In this document: positions 48,641 through 58,025 of the stretch, in pieces
Layout: each line of letters begins with the position of its first letter
Numbering within the stretch: the stretch's first letter is position 1
NCBI RefSeq assembly: GCF_023611505.1
Contig: NZ_CP097843.1
Coordinates: forward strand, 1,612,001 to 1,676,000
DNA from: Streptococcus oralis
GTDB taxonomy: Bacteria > Bacillota > Bacilli > Lactobacillales > Streptococcaceae
Direction: 5' to 3'
DNA: 64,000 bases
Made by a program: the position numbers and the translations under genes
The notes under the pieces: model-generated
Told to the model about the DNA's origin: nothing
Database searches by the model: none
What the model saw: only the letters and a program-made list of their open reading frames with translations

Positions 48641-49428
48641 CAGTAGTGCCCTCCTAAATCCGTCTTCAAAAAGCGCAGAGAAGCCATACCGCCGATGACT
48701 AGCAACCATGCACCAAGTATCAACAGCCCTTGCAAGGGATTGTTAGCATATTGGGAAGTTGGCGTTGCAGCAAACAACTCTCCTGCTGGCTGTGGCAAAT
48801 AAGCTCCCCAACTCGTGTGAGCAGCTAGGTAGTTTCCTAAATTATAGATTTGGGGTACGAGAAAAAGCAGAGGAACTAGCATGGTCCGAGCCAATAAACC
48901 TAACAAAAATGAAAGGATTCCTAATAAGGTTAGAGATAAGGTTTTCCACAAAATCAAACTCCAAGCTGCCTGATTGAGCAAAATCGGATCAAGCCCTTCC
49001 TTTCCTAAAGCCAGATGCATGACCATATAACTAAAGTAGATTGATAAAAAGCTAGTGGCAAGAGAAAAGCAAGCAAAGGTCATGAGTTTCCCCACAAGCA
49101 ACTTCAGGCGGTTATTACAGGTCAAGAGACTGGTTCTCAAGCTATGAGACTGAAATTCCATAGCTCCCAAAATTCCAGCTAAAATGACCAAAACCATGAC
49201 CGCCATAGAAGCCCCGTTGAGACCTAGATATTCCAGCGGATCAATGGCGTTTATCAGATTAGGAACCGTCTCAGGTGTAGCATCCAAGCCGATAGACAGA
49301 TACTGTCGGCCCTCCAACCAGGATACGACAGGCACCAATAGTAGCATGAAGGCCACACTCACTTTGAAAGCCTTGATTGATCGGATTTTCAACCATTCTG
49401 AATGCAATAAAGACATCGTTTCTTTCAT
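48640..49428 (-). CDS. ABC-2 type transporter permease, first subunit
   Basis: A 262-residue membrane protein with about six segments, starting with SLLHSEWLKIRSIK and containing GAMEFQSHSLRTSLLTCNNR, a cytoplasmic segment common in ABC-2 permeases. AGGAGG precedes the ATG; the start is directly after the ATPase stop. It is a LanE-like subunit by position. Confidence 0.87.
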   Translation of the reverse strand: MKETMSLLHSEWLKIRSIKAFKVSVAFMLLLVPVVSWLEGRQYLSIGLDATPETVPNLINAIDPLEYLGLNGASMAVMVLVILAGILGAMEFQSHSLRTSLLTCNNRLKLLVGKLMTFACFSLATSFLSIYFSYMVMHLALGKEGLDPILLNQAAWSLILWKTLSLTLLGILSFLLGLLARTMLVPLLFLVPQIYNLGNYLAAHTSWGAYLPQPAGELFAATPTSQYANNPLQGLLILGAWLLVIGGMASLRFLKTDLGGHY

Positions 49429-49429
49429 C

Positions 49430-50137
49430 TTAAACCTCCTCTGTCAAATCAAAGAAGAGATCTTCTAGACTGTCTGAATCTTGCAGCACCTCTTCCAATC
49501 GTCCTTGCTCAATAATTCGCCCATGATGAATCAAGACTACATCATCTGTCACCATTTGCACCTCTGATAGGATATGGGAAGATAGAAGTACCGTTTTCCC
49601 TAAATCAGCCTGCTGACGGATAAACTTTCTAAACCACTTAATCCCACTTGGATCCAGCCCATTAGTCGGCTCATCTAATATAAGAAACTGAGGATCACCC
49701 AGCAAAGCTGCTGCCAAACCCAAGCGTTGACCTTCCCCCAGAGACAGACTTGACAAGAGGTCCTTCCTCTTATGAGCGATTCCCGTCATCTCCAAAACCT
49801 CATCGATCCGAGACTTGGGAATAGCATTACTCGCCGCAATAATCCTCAAGTGGTCATAGACCTTTCGATTTGGCAGACCGCCAATGCCATCAAAGGCTGC
49901 ACCTACCGTTCTGAGCGGATAGGTCATTGATTGATAGGTTTGCCCATCAAAAGTTGCAGTCCCTGCTGTCGCCCAATCTAATCCCAAGAGAATCCTCAAG
50001 GTCGAACTTTTTCCTGCACCATTTGGGCCTAGAAAAGCTGTAATCCGACCGCTTCTAGCTGTAAAAGAAATATCTTCTAAAATCTGCTTGCTGCCATGCT
50101 TTTTGCAGACGCCTTCTATTTTCACCATATGTTCCAT
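49430..50137 (-). CDS. ABC transporter ATP-binding protein (BcrA/LanF-like)
   Basis: A 235-residue ATPase: Walker A FLGPNGAGKSST, signature LSLGEGQRLGLA, Walker B FLILDEPTNGLDPSG and the H-loop LLSSHILSE. It powers the two downstream ABC-2 permeases and probably expels a membrane-active antimicrobial. The start at 50137 follows AAAGGAG; an upstream in-frame start at 50176 would lie in the promoter. No peptide precursor or lanthionine enzyme is nearby, so this would be a resistance rather than a producer-immunity set. Confidence 0.9.
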   Translation of the reverse strand: MEHMVKIEGVCKKHGSKQILEDISFTARSGRITAFLGPNGAGKSSTLRILLGLDWATAGTATFDGQTYQSMTYPLRTVGAAFDGIGGLPNRKVYDHLRIIAASNAIPKSRIDEVLEMTGIAHKRKDLLSSLSLGEGQRLGLAAALLGDPQFLILDEPTNGLDPSGIKWFRKFIRQQADLGKTVLLSSHILSEVQMVTDDVVLIHHGRIIEQGRLEEVLQDSDSLEDLFFDLTEEV

Positions 50138-50165
50138 ACTGAACTCCTTTATCTTTATTTTCTCC

Positions 50166-50209
50166 AGTATACCCAATCTAGTTCAGAATTAGTTCAGAGA
50201 TTAAACAGA
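50166..50209 (-). promoter_or_regulatory. Promoter with three tandem TCTG repeats (predicted response-regulator site)
   Basis: Minus strand: TCTGTTTAATC, TCTGAACTAAT, TCTGAACTAGA, three 11-bp units in tandem (50209-50177), followed after 5 nt by -10 TATACT (50166-50171). The spacing TCT-N8-TCT equals the NisR-type operator. No -35 consensus exists, as expected of an activator-dependent promoter. Confidence 0.7.
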
Positions 50210-50397
50210 AATTTCAGAAAAAGTTGATCCACTTTTCAAAAATCACCTTAGTTCCACTAGAAAAAACTAAACTTTTCTTTCACAAGGTATTCTTCTCTTC
50301 ATTCTTTCTTTATAATTCTGAGGTTTATGTATAGAGACTTTATTATCATTCTAGTCTCAAAAAGTTATTTATCAAACTCCATCAACAGCACCCTTTA

Positions 50398-50406
50398 TGA
50401 TATAAT
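50398..50406 (+). promoter_or_regulatory. luxS promoter (extended -10)
   Basis: TGATATAAT with -10 TATAAT at 50401-50406, 28 nt before the luxS start; the -35 is weak. The 257-nt gap between the ABC operon and luxS holds this, the divergent ABC promoter and no convincing small gene. Confidence 0.65.
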
Positions 50407-50433
50407 GAAAGAAGAAAACTGAAAGGATTTACC

Positions 50434-50916
50434 ATGTCAAAAGAAGTTATTGTTGAAAGTTTTGAGCTTGACCACACTATCGTTAAAGCACCCTATGTTC
50501 GCTTGATTGGGGAAGAAACAGGGCCAAAGGGAGATATCATCTCCAACTTTGATATTCGCTTGGTGCAGCCAAACGAAGACTCTATCCCTACTGCTGGCCT
50601 TCACACTATCGAGCACCTCTTGGCCAAACTTATCCGTACCCGCATTGACGGAATGATTGACTGTTCACCATTTGGTTGCCGTACAGGCTTCCACATGATT
50701 ATGTGGGGACGCCATGCTAGCGCCGAGATTGCAGCTGTTATCAAGGATTCGCTCAAGGAAATCGCTGAAACTACTACTTGGGAAGATGTCCCAGGAACAA
50801 CCATCGAATCTTGCGGAAACTACAAGGACCACAGCCTCTTTTCTGCTAAGGAATGGGCGAAGCTCATCCTGGAACAAGGAATCTCAGATGATGCCTTTGA
50901 GCGTCATGTCATCTAA
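50434..50916 (+). CDS. luxS: S-ribosylhomocysteine lyase LuxS
   Basis: Cytoplasmic metalloenzyme that splits S-ribosylhomocysteine into homocysteine and DPD, the precursor of AI-2, in the activated-methyl cycle. It is 160 residues, the usual length, with the metal ligands H57 and H61 in HTIEH and C127 in SCGNYKDH, plus the active-site Cys in [17 protein letters not shown] precedes the ATG. It converges with clpL and shares a bidirectional terminator with it. Confidence 0.98.
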   Translation: MSKEVIVESFELDHTIVKAPYVRLIGEETGPKGDIISNFDIRLVQPNEDSIPTAGLHTIEHLLAKLIRTRIDGMIDCSPFGCRTGFHMIMWGRHASAEIAAVIKDSLKEIAETTTWEDVPGTTIESCGNYKDHSLFSAKEWAKLILEQGISDDAFERHVI

Positions 50917-50922
50917 ACACAA

Positions 50923-50958
50923 AAGGAACCAGCTTTTTAGCTAGTTCCTTCTTTTTTT
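50923..50958. terminator. Terminator of luxS, probably shared with clpL
   Basis: A 12-bp stem with one mismatch (50923-50934 with 50939-50950), TTTT loop, then CTTTTTTT. The minus strand also ends in a short U-run. Confidence 0.85.
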
Positions 50959-50975
50959 ATTCTCAAAATCGCGAG

Positions 50976-53081
50976 TTAGGCTTTTTCACGAATGACCAAA
51001 ACGCCATCTTCCATATCTGCTTCCAGATGTTTGGCATCTAGATGATCCAAGTGGAAGTCTGTCACCTTATCACGAATTTGTTGTTCAACCACGCGACGGA
51101 GAGGACGAACACCCATAACTTCGTCATAGCCTTCTTCTGTGATAAAGTCCTTAGCTGCTTGGCTAACTTCAAGGTCGATTCCTTTCTTAGCCAAGGTTTG
51201 GTTGACTTCAGCCAACATCAAGTCCACAATCTTAGAAAGGTCTTCCTTATTCAAGTGTGAGAACTCGATAACTGCATTAAAGCGATTGAGGAATTCTGGA
51301 CGGAAGTATGGTTTCAAACGATCCATCAATTCTGGTTTGTCTGCATCTTCCGTCAAGTTAGCTTCATAGCCAAATCCAGCATTTGATGTTGCGATAATGA
51401 CAGTGTTTTTGAAGTTCACGGTATTTCCTTGACCATCAGTTAAACGGCCGTCATCCAAGACTTGGAGGAGAAGGGTAATGACTTGAGGATCAGCCTTTTC
51501 AATTTCGTCCAAGAGAATGATAGAGTAAGGATTGCGACGAACACGTTCTGTCAAGGTATTGCTATTGTCATCATAACCCACATAACCTGCTGTTGTACCG
51601 ATTAACTTAGAAACGGCTGTGCGGTCACTGTATTCAGACATATCCAAGCGGATGATCGCATCCTTGGTTCCAAACATATCGAGCGCCAATTGCTTAGCAA
51701 GCTCGGTCTTCCCAACCCCAGTAGGCCCTACAAAGAGGAAGCTACCGATTGGGCGATTGCCTTCATCAAATCCTGCACGGTTACGACGGATAGCACGAGC
51801 CACTGCTTCTACTGCCTTATCTTGGCCGATAACCTTGTGTTCCAAACGATGAGCCATATCTTTCAAACGTTCGATGTCTGATGCTCCCATTTGTGATACC
51901 GGAATACCAGTCATACGTTCTACAGATTCAGCCACATCGTTGACACTCGCAGTCACCTTCATATCTTCTGTGTGGTTTTCGATTTTCTTTTCTAATTCTG
52001 CAATGCGTGTTTTAGCATTAAGAGCTGCTTCGAAATCTTCTGCCTCAACTGCTTTTTCTTGCTTGTCCTTTTCTGCCTCGATTTCCCGTTCGACAGCATG
52101 AACATCTGTTACTGGATGTTGAGCTGCCAAGTGAGCTGCCGTTACATCGACAAGGTCAATAGCCTTATCTGGCAAGCTGCGTTGAGGAATGTATTGGACA
52201 GAATAATCCACTGCTGCTTTCAAGACTTCGTCTGGCAAGATGACATTGTGGTGTTGTTGATAGAGGTCACGAATCCCTTGAAGGATTTTAAAGGTATCCT
52301 CTGCTGAAGGAGCATTGACCTTCACTTCGTTGAAACGACGAGCAAGAGCTGCATTTTTCAAGATGGTGTTACGGTATTCGTCTTGAGTTGTCGCTCCAAT
52401 AACGGTCAATTCACCACGAGAGAGAGCTGGCTTGAGAATATCTGCAAGACCTTTAGAACCACTGTCTCCACCGATTGAACCAGCACCAAGGATTTGGTGA
52501 ATTTCATCAAAGAAGAGGATAATATTCCCTGCTTCTTTCACTTCATTGACTAGGTTTTGAACGTTTTCTTCAAAGCTGCCACGGTATTGAGTACCAGCTT
52601 CAAGACCTGAGATATCAATAGAAATAATTTCCTTATTCTTGATGGCAGCTGGAACATCTCCATTCACAATAGCTTGTGCTAAGCCTTCGACAACGGCTGT
52701 CTTACCAACACCTGCATCTCCGACCAGAACAGGATTATTTTTCGTACGACGTGAGAGGATTTCAGATGTTTCTTGAATTTCCTTGTTTCGTCCGATAACA
52801 GGATCCAACTTGCCCTCACGAGCTTCTGCGGTCAAGTTACGACCTAGTTTAGCAAGGACACCGTCTTGTTTCATACCTGAAGCTTGTTGTTGCATTTGTC
52901 CATCAACTTCTGCATTTCCTGGCAATTGACCAGTTGCACGATAGTGAGCAAATTCCTCAGGTGTCACTTCACGTCCATTAATCAAGTAGCGACGGTTTTC
53001 AGAACTGTATCCTCGCATACCACCCATCAATTGGTTAAATAAATCATCCATGTTGTTAAAGTTATTAAAGTTGTTGTTCAT
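50976..53081 (-). CDS. clpL: ATP-dependent Clp protease ATP-binding subunit / chaperone ClpL
   Basis: HSP100 disaggregase induced by heat. The 701-residue protein has an Asn-rich N-terminus ([14 protein letters not shown]), no Clp-N domain, two AAA+ modules with Walker [14 protein letters not shown] and [13 protein letters not shown], a middle coiled segment and Walker B motifs ILFFDEIH and ILLDEIEKA. It lacks a clear ClpP-binding tripeptide, consistent with a ClpP-independent chaperone. It has its own CtsR-controlled promoter and a leader of about 260 nt. Confidence 0.97.
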   Translation of the reverse strand: MNNNFNNFNNMDDLFNQLMGGMRGYSSENRRYLINGREVTPEEFAHYRATGQLPGNAEVDGQMQQQASGMKQDGVLAKLGRNLTAEAREGKLDPVIGRNKEIQETSEILSRRTKNNPVLVGDAGVGKTAVVEGLAQAIVNGDVPAAIKNKEIISIDISGLEAGTQYRGSFEENVQNLVNEVKEAGNIILFFDEIHQILGAGSIGGDSGSKGLADILKPALSRGELTVIGATTQDEYRNTILKNAALARRFNEVKVNAPSAEDTFKILQGIRDLYQQHHNVILPDEVLKAAVDYSVQYIPQRSLPDKAIDLVDVTAAHLAAQHPVTDVHAVEREIEAEKDKQEKAVEAEDFEAALNAKTRIAELEKKIENHTEDMKVTASVNDVAESVERMTGIPVSQMGASDIERLKDMAHRLEHKVIGQDKAVEAVARAIRRNRAGFDEGNRPIGSFLFVGPTGVGKTELAKQLALDMFGTKDAIIRLDMSEYSDRTAVSKLIGTTAGYVGYDDNSNTLTERVRRNPYSIILLDEIEKADPQVITLLLQVLDDGRLTDGQGNTVNFKNTVIIATSNAGFGYEANLTEDADKPELMDRLKPYFRPEFLNRFNAVIEFSHLNKEDLSKIVDLMLAEVNQTLAKKGIDLEVSQAAKDFITEEGYDEVMGVRPLRRVVEQQIRDKVTDFHLDHLDAKHLEADMEDGVLVIREKA

Positions 53082-53104
53082 ATTCTTTACCTCGTTTATT
53101 CTTA

Positions 53105-53110
53105 ATTATA
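53105..53110 (-). promoter_or_regulatory. Possible second, start-proximal clpL -10 box
   Basis: TATAAT 23 nt before the clpL start, downstream of the second CtsR-like box; the -35 (GATAGT) would be covered by that box. Confidence 0.35.
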
Positions 53111-53123
53111 TGCGATCTCTGAT

Positions 53124-53140
53124 ATTGACTATCTTTGACC
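53124..53140 (-). promoter_or_regulatory. Second CtsR-like operator before clpL
   Basis: Minus strand GGTCAAAGATAGTCAAT matches the CtsR consensus RGTCAAANANRGTCAAA at 16 of 17 positions. Confidence 0.6.
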
Positions 53141-53164
53141 TTTTTTTTAAAAAATTTAGACTAG

Positions 53165-53254
53165 CTAAATCGCTACTCTACGTATAATTTCTGGTTTTTC
53201 TTTTTTAAATAAGCCTTTTATAATCTTCTTTTCAAATTCTGTTAGATTCAACAT
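53165..53254 (-). CDS. Candidate 29-residue small protein in the clpL leader
   Basis: An ATG at 53254 preceded by GGGGTGAGG opens a 29-codon frame (MLNLTEFEKKII...RRVAI), rich in Lys/Glu and able to form an amphipathic helix. It ends at 53165, 83 nt before clpL, between the two CtsR boxes. It could be a translated leader peptide, a small heat-shock-induced protein, or a remnant of a longer gene. I do not recognise it. Confidence 0.4.
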   Translation of the reverse strand: MLNLTEFEKKIIKGLFKKEKPEIIRRVAI

Positions 53255-53284
53255 AGGCCTCACCCCTTTCTCGGGATTCTATAC

Positions 53285-53317
53285 CTCATTCTCAAAGACT
53301 AATTCGTTGAAAATGAG
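53285..53317 (-). other. Hairpin in the clpL leader
   Basis: An 11-bp stem with one G-U pair (53317-53307 with 53295-53285) and an 11-nt loop, not followed by a U-run, so not a terminator. It lies between the promoter and the small reading frame. Confidence 0.45.
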
Positions 53318-53349
53318 CTTTTTAAGGAATTCATTTTCCTTATGTTTCT

Positions 53350-53401
53350 ACTATATCACTTTAGTCAGTAAAAGTCAATAACTTTTTGACCAAATTTGAC
53401 T
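53350..53401 (-). promoter_or_regulatory. clpL promoter with CtsR operator
   Basis: -35 TTGACT (53373-53378), 17-bp spacer, -10 TATAGT (53350-53355, with TGA upstream). Directly upstream lies AGTCAAATTTGGTCAAA (53385-53401), 16 of 17 matches to the CtsR heptad repeat. This predicts heat-shock derepression. Confidence 0.85.
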
Positions 53402-53425
53402 ATTTTTAAAAATTTTTCAAGGACG

Positions 53426-53451
53426 CAAAAAGCCAGTCGTTTCCAACTGGC
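53426..53451 (-). terminator. Terminator of pflB
   Basis: Minus-strand stem GCCAGT/ACTGGC (53451-53446 with 53437-53432) followed by five U residues, 22 nt after the pflB stop. Confidence 0.85.
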
Positions 53452-53473
53452 CTTTTCTATTTAATTTAAAATC

Positions 53474-55789
53474 TTAGCTCAATGCGTCATCCATTGAAAG
53501 AACTTCGTGGAAGACACGTTGTGTCAATTCAGTTTTTTGTTCTGGAGTGAGGTATTTAGTGTTTACACAGTATCCAGAGATACGCACGATAACATCTTCA
53601 CCTGACATGATCTTTTCGTAAACATCGTTCAAGTCCATAACGTTCAAGTTAACGTGTTGTCCACCGTTTTCGAAGTAACCATCAAGGATTGTTACCAAGT
53701 TATCAACTTGCTCATCACGAGTCTTACCAAGAGCACGTGGAGAAACTTGAGTTGTCAATGAGATACCGTCAGCTGCGTAACCAAAGTCTAGGCTAGCAAG
53801 TGAGTTCAAGTTTTGCAACCATCCACCTTTAGCTTTGTTAGAAGGGTTAGCACCTGGTGAGAAGAATTCAAGTTTAGACAAGTTCACAGAACCATCTTCG
53901 TTGAGGTATACACCTTTGTGGACTGGTGAGTTACCAGTTTGTTTAGAGTAAGCAACGTTAGATGTGATTGTCAAAAGTGATACTGTAGCTTCTGCGTCTT
54001 TGTAAAGTTTGTGGCTACGTAAACGAGTTGTGTAAGCTTCGATCAACCATTCTGCCAATTCGTTTGAACGTGGGTCATCTTCACCCCAACGTGGGTATTC
54101 ACCGATTGTTTCGTAATCGTAGATGTAGCCATCTTCATCACGGATTGGTTTAACGGTAGCGTATTTAATCGCTGACAATGTATCAACAGTGTTAGCAAAT
54201 CCACAGATACCGAATCCCATGTTGGCACGTTGTTTAGTTGGCAAGAAGGCCATTTGAACAGCTTCGTAGTTGTACTTGTCAGTCATGTAGTGGATGATGT
54301 TCAAAGCATCTACGTAAGTGTCAGTCAACCAGTCAAGAGATTTTTCAAAGTTGGCTTTAACTGATTCGAATTCAAGAACTTCGTCACGGATAGGATCAAT
54401 ATCAAATACTTTGTAGTCTTTGTGAACATCGTCGTAACCACCGTTCAAACCAGTAAGAAGGGCTTTAAGAACATTTACACGAGCACCGAAGTACTGGATG
54501 TTGTGGCGTTGATCTTCGTTTTCTGGGTCAAGTGGTGACACACAGCATGAGATACAGCTCATTTCTCCGTATCCGTCTTTAGCCATTGTTGTTACACCTT
54601 CATATTGGATAGAAGAGTGTTTGTGGCTCATATGCATACAGTAGCGACGGAAGTTGTATGGTAATTTGTCAGTCCAAAGAACTGTCAAGTTTGGCTCTGG
54701 AGAGTTACCGATGTTGTCAAGAGTGTTCAAGAAACGGTAGTCCATCTTAGTAACACGGTGACGACCGTCGTTACCCATACCAGCCATAGAAGTTGTGATG
54801 AAAGTTGGGTCACCTGAGTACAATTGGTCATAAGCTTTTGTACGAGCAAATTTAACTGTACGAAGTTTCATAACGAAATCATCAACAAACTCTTGGATTT
54901 CTGATTCAGTAAATGTACCACGAGCAAGGTCACGTTCTGCAAAGATATCCAATACGATTGGCACACGTCCTAGTGATGTTGCAGCACCGTTGATAACACG
55001 GCAGACAGCCATGAAGGCGATGTTCACCCATTGGATAGCTTCTTTGACGTTCATCGCTGGTTTGCGAACGTCAACACCGTAAAGGTCACCCAAGCGAACA
55101 ACTTGTTGCAATGCTTGGTATTGAAGGTTTACTTCTTCGCGAAGACGGATTGTTTCTTCATCAATTTCTTTAATTGCATTCCAGTCGTTTACTTTTTCTT
55201 GCATCAAGTAGTCTGCACCGTAAAGAGCAAGACGTGCGTAAACACCGATGATACGTCCACGTGAGTAAGCATCTGGAAGGCCAGTTACAGTGTGAGCGTG
55301 ACGAGCACGACGGATGTTTGAAGTGTAAGCACGGAAGATACCGTCGTTAACTGTTGTTACGTATTTTGTGAAGATTTCATGAACAGCTGGATCTGGTTCG
55401 TATCCATTTTCTTTCAAAGTAGTTTCAGCCATACGGATACCACCTTTTGGCATGAAATTCAATTTGAAGAGTTCATCGTTTTGGATACCGAAGATCAATT
55501 CGTTTTCTTTGTCAATAAATCCAGCAGGAATATCAGCAATAGATGTTGGACGAGTGTCCATTGGGAAACGAGTTTCTTCGTAGTGAGCCTTCGTTTCTTC
55601 TACGATTTTTTTGATGTGAAGCGAACGTTCTGTTGGGCCAGCAAGGAAACTTTCATCTCCATCGTAAGGTGTGTAGTTAGCTTGAACGAAGCGAGAAATA
55701 CTTGCTTTTTCTTTCCAATCTACGCCTTTGAAGCCTTCCCAAGCTTTATCAAAAATATCTTGCGCTTCAACAACTGTCTTAACAACCAT
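53474..55789 (-). CDS. pflB: Formate acetyltransferase (pyruvate formate-lyase) PflB
   Basis: Glycyl-radical enzyme converting pyruvate and CoA to acetyl-CoA and formate in mixed-acid fermentation. The 771-residue protein has the active-site cysteine pair in [14 protein letters not shown] and the radical glycine in [13 protein letters not shown] close to the C-terminus. It needs an activating enzyme (PflA), which is not in this window. It is monocistronic, with an extended -10 promoter and a terminator. Confidence 0.98.
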   Translation of the reverse strand: MVVKTVVEAQDIFDKAWEGFKGVDWKEKASISRFVQANYTPYDGDESFLAGPTERSLHIKKIVEETKAHYEETRFPMDTRPTSIADIPAGFIDKENELIFGIQNDELFKLNFMPKGGIRMAETTLKENGYEPDPAVHEIFTKYVTTVNDGIFRAYTSNIRRARHAHTVTGLPDAYSRGRIIGVYARLALYGADYLMQEKVNDWNAIKEIDEETIRLREEVNLQYQALQQVVRLGDLYGVDVRKPAMNVKEAIQWVNIAFMAVCRVINGAATSLGRVPIVLDIFAERDLARGTFTESEIQEFVDDFVMKLRTVKFARTKAYDQLYSGDPTFITTSMAGMGNDGRHRVTKMDYRFLNTLDNIGNSPEPNLTVLWTDKLPYNFRRYCMHMSHKHSSIQYEGVTTMAKDGYGEMSCISCCVSPLDPENEDQRHNIQYFGARVNVLKALLTGLNGGYDDVHKDYKVFDIDPIRDEVLEFESVKANFEKSLDWLTDTYVDALNIIHYMTDKYNYEAVQMAFLPTKQRANMGFGICGFANTVDTLSAIKYATVKPIRDEDGYIYDYETIGEYPRWGEDDPRSNELAEWLIEAYTTRLRSHKLYKDAEATVSLLTITSNVAYSKQTGNSPVHKGVYLNEDGSVNLSKLEFFSPGANPSNKAKGGWLQNLNSLASLDFGYAADGISLTTQVSPRALGKTRDEQVDNLVTILDGYFENGGQHVNLNVMDLNDVYEKIMSGEDVIVRISGYCVNTKYLTPEQKTELTQRVFHEVLSMDDALS

Positions 55790-55844
55790 GTTAATGTCCT
55801 CATTTTTCTTTCTAGTAACAACTATCTGTTACATTCATAAATCA

Positions 55845-55853
55845 AGTATACCA
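55845..55853 (-). promoter_or_regulatory. pflB promoter (extended -10)
   Basis: TGGTATACT with -10 TATACT at 55845-55850, about 56 nt before the start codon; the nearest -35-like TTGAAA has a short 15-bp spacer. Confidence 0.6.
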
Positions 55854-55988
55854 CACAGTAACCGATTTCAACAAGAGAAAACCGGCATTTTAGGCGCTTT
55901 CTTTTATACTACAGCCTCTTTTTTGCTCTAATCTGTATTATATTTTTGAAAGTCAGGTTGAACTTTCCCATTTTTTCAGAAAAAAGGG

Positions 55989-55994
55989 TATAAT
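55989..55994 (+). promoter_or_regulatory. -10 box of dinB
   Basis: TATAAT 31 nt before the start codon; no convincing -35 and no LexA-type box was recognised. Confidence 0.4.
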
Positions 55995-56025
55995 AAATAG
56001 AAAATGACTCTAGAAAGGGATTGGA

Positions 56026-57087
56026 ATGCTCATATTTCCATTGATAAATGATTTGTCCAGAAAAATCATCCATATCGACATGGATGCCTTTTTTGCTGCG
56101 GTGGAAATAAGAGACAATCCTAAGTTAAAAGGAAAACCTGTCATCATTGGGAGCGACCCCAGACAAACAGGTGGGCGTGGTGTCGTTTCTACCTGTAGCT
56201 ACGAGGCGCGAGCCTTTGGCATTCACTCTGCCATGAGTTCTAAAGAAGCTTATGAGCGTTGTCCTCAAGCCATCTTTATCTCCGGAAATTATGAAAAATA
56301 CAAAACTGTGGGACTTCAGATTCGAGCTATTTTTAAACGCTATACTGATTTGATTGAACCTATGAGTATTGACGAAGCCTACTTGGATGTAACCGAAAAT
56401 AAACTTGGTATCAAATCGGCAGTCAAAATAGCCCGCCTCATCCAACAGGATATCTGGCAGGAACTACGCCTGACTGCTTCTGCAGGCATCTCTTATAACA
56501 AATTCTTAGCTAAAATGGCTAGTGACTATCAAAAACCACATGGTTTAACAGTTATCCTCCCAGATCAGGCCCAAGACTTTCTCAAACAAATGGACATTGC
56601 TAAATTCCATGGCGTAGGCAAAAAAACAGTTGAACGCCTTCATGAAATGGGCATTTATACTGGCGCAGACTTATTGGATGTCTCAGAAGTCACTTTAATC
56701 GATCGGTTTGGCAGACTCGGTTTTGATCTTTATCGAAAGGCTAGGGGCATTCATAATTCACCGGTCAAGGCCAATCGTATTCGCAAGTCCATTGGCAAGG
56801 AAAAAACCTACGGAAAAATCCTGCAAGTAGAAGAAGACATCAGAAAAGAGCTGACTCTTCTCTCAGAAAAGGTAGCTCACAATCTCAGCCAACAAGGCAA
56901 AGCTGGAAAAATCATTATCCTAAAAATACGATATGCTGACTTCTCTACTCTAACTAGACGAAAAAGCCTCCCACAAGCAACACAGGATGCTAGTCAGATT
57001 TCTCAAACTGCCCTTCAACTCTACGAAGAACTAGCTGAAAAAGAAAAAGGCATTCGTTTGCTAGGAGTCACAGTAACAGGATTTTAA
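56026..57087 (+). CDS. dinB: DNA polymerase IV DinB
   Basis: Y-family translesion polymerase, 353 residues. The catalytic acidic motifs [13 protein letters not shown] and [10 protein letters not shown] are intact, with the HhH region [12 protein letters not shown] and a C-terminal little-finger domain. AAGGGA precedes the ATG. It diverges from pflB and converges with uppP. Confidence 0.96.
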   Translation: MLIFPLINDLSRKIIHIDMDAFFAAVEIRDNPKLKGKPVIIGSDPRQTGGRGVVSTCSYEARAFGIHSAMSSKEAYERCPQAIFISGNYEKYKTVGLQIRAIFKRYTDLIEPMSIDEAYLDVTENKLGIKSAVKIARLIQQDIWQELRLTASAGISYNKFLAKMASDYQKPHGLTVILPDQAQDFLKQMDIAKFHGVGKKTVERLHEMGIYTGADLLDVSEVTLIDRFGRLGFDLYRKARGIHNSPVKANRIRKSIGKEKTYGKILQVEEDIRKELTLLSEKVAHNLSQQGKAGKIIILKIRYADFSTLTRRKSLPQATQDASQISQTALQLYEELAEKEKGIRLLGVTVTGF

Positions 57088-57119
57088 AAAGCTTGAAGGA
57101 AGATTCCCTCAAGCTTTTT
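57086..57119. terminator. Bidirectional terminator between dinB and uppP
   Basis: An 11-bp stem (57086-57096 with 57109-57119) with A and T runs on the two sides; it overlaps the last bases of dinB. Confidence 0.85.
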
Positions 57120-57120
57120 C

Positions 57121-57966
57121 TTATACAAATAAACGCACAAAACTATAGAGCAACAAGACACTACCGAGTACGATACGGTATTTACCAAAGAGGGTAAAGT
57201 CGTGCTTCTTCACATAGCCAGTCAAGAAGCGAATAGCAACCATGCTGACCGCGAAGGCTATTCCCATAGCAACCAAAAGCAAGAACAGTTGTCCAAAACT
57301 CAAGAGTTGACCTGCTTTTATAAATTTGAAAATCTTTAAAGCACTAGCCCCAAACATAACAGGAATTCCGAGGTAGAAGGTAAACTCTGTTACGACAGAT
57401 CGACTTGTTCCATTCAACAAACCACCAACGATAGTCGCACCTGAACGGCTCGTTCCTGGGAAGAGGGCGAGGACTTGGAATAGCCCGATGTAAAGAGCTG
57501 TTTTATAAGGCAACTTGTCTAGCTCTGTTACTGTTGGTTCAATGGCTTGCGCCTTATTTCGTTTTTCAAGATAGATAAAGGCAACACCATAGATAATCAA
57601 CATAATCGCAACCGAAACCATGTTATGGAAGTTGGCATCAAACCAATCATCTAATTTAAAGACCAATAGCAATGGCAAGGTCGCAACCAAGACTTTCGAC
57701 CATAATTGCCAAGTTCTACGAACTTCGACCTTAGTTTTACCAGGTTTGAAGGGATTGAGCTTGTTAAAGTAAATCACCATAACCGCTAAGATAGCACCGA
57801 GCTGAATGACAACATTAAACATGGACATGAAGGCTTCATTTTGGTCCTTGTATTGTACAAATTCTTCAACCAAGATCAAGTGACCCGTACTTGAAATGGG
57901 CAACCATTCTGTAATTCCTTCAACAATCCCAAAAAAGATCGACTTCAAAATTTCAATAAGATACAT
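57121..57966 (-). CDS. uppP: Undecaprenyl-diphosphate phosphatase UppP (BacA)
   Basis: Integral membrane phosphatase that recycles undecaprenyl-PP for wall and capsule synthesis and confers bacitracin tolerance. It is 281 residues with about eight segments and the two family motifs [14 protein letters not shown] and [18 protein letters not shown] precedes the ATG, and TATAAT (57991-57996) lies 25 nt upstream of it. Confidence 0.97.
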   Translation of the reverse strand: MYLIEILKSIFFGIVEGITEWLPISSTGHLILVEEFVQYKDQNEAFMSMFNVVIQLGAILAVMVIYFNKLNPFKPGKTKVEVRRTWQLWSKVLVATLPLLLVFKLDDWFDANFHNMVSVAIMLIIYGVAFIYLEKRNKAQAIEPTVTELDKLPYKTALYIGLFQVLALFPGTSRSGATIVGGLLNGTSRSVVTEFTFYLGIPVMFGASALKIFKFIKAGQLLSFGQLFLLLVAMGIAFAVSMVAIRFLTGYVKKHDFTLFGKYRIVLGSVLLLYSFVRLFV

Positions 57967-58025
57967 GTATTACTCCTTTTTCTGTCCTCTATTATAGCAT
58001 AATTTCGGATTCTGCGATAGGTTTT

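Noticed and set aside
50138-50176. Upstream in-frame start for the ABC ATPase
   Set aside because: It would place the start inside the predicted -10 region; the ATG at 50137 has AAAGGAG.
50177-50433. Possible small bacteriocin or lantibiotic precursor beside the ABC operon
   Set aside because: No frame with an RBS and a leader/core organisation was found; the region holds two divergent promoters and the TCTG repeats.
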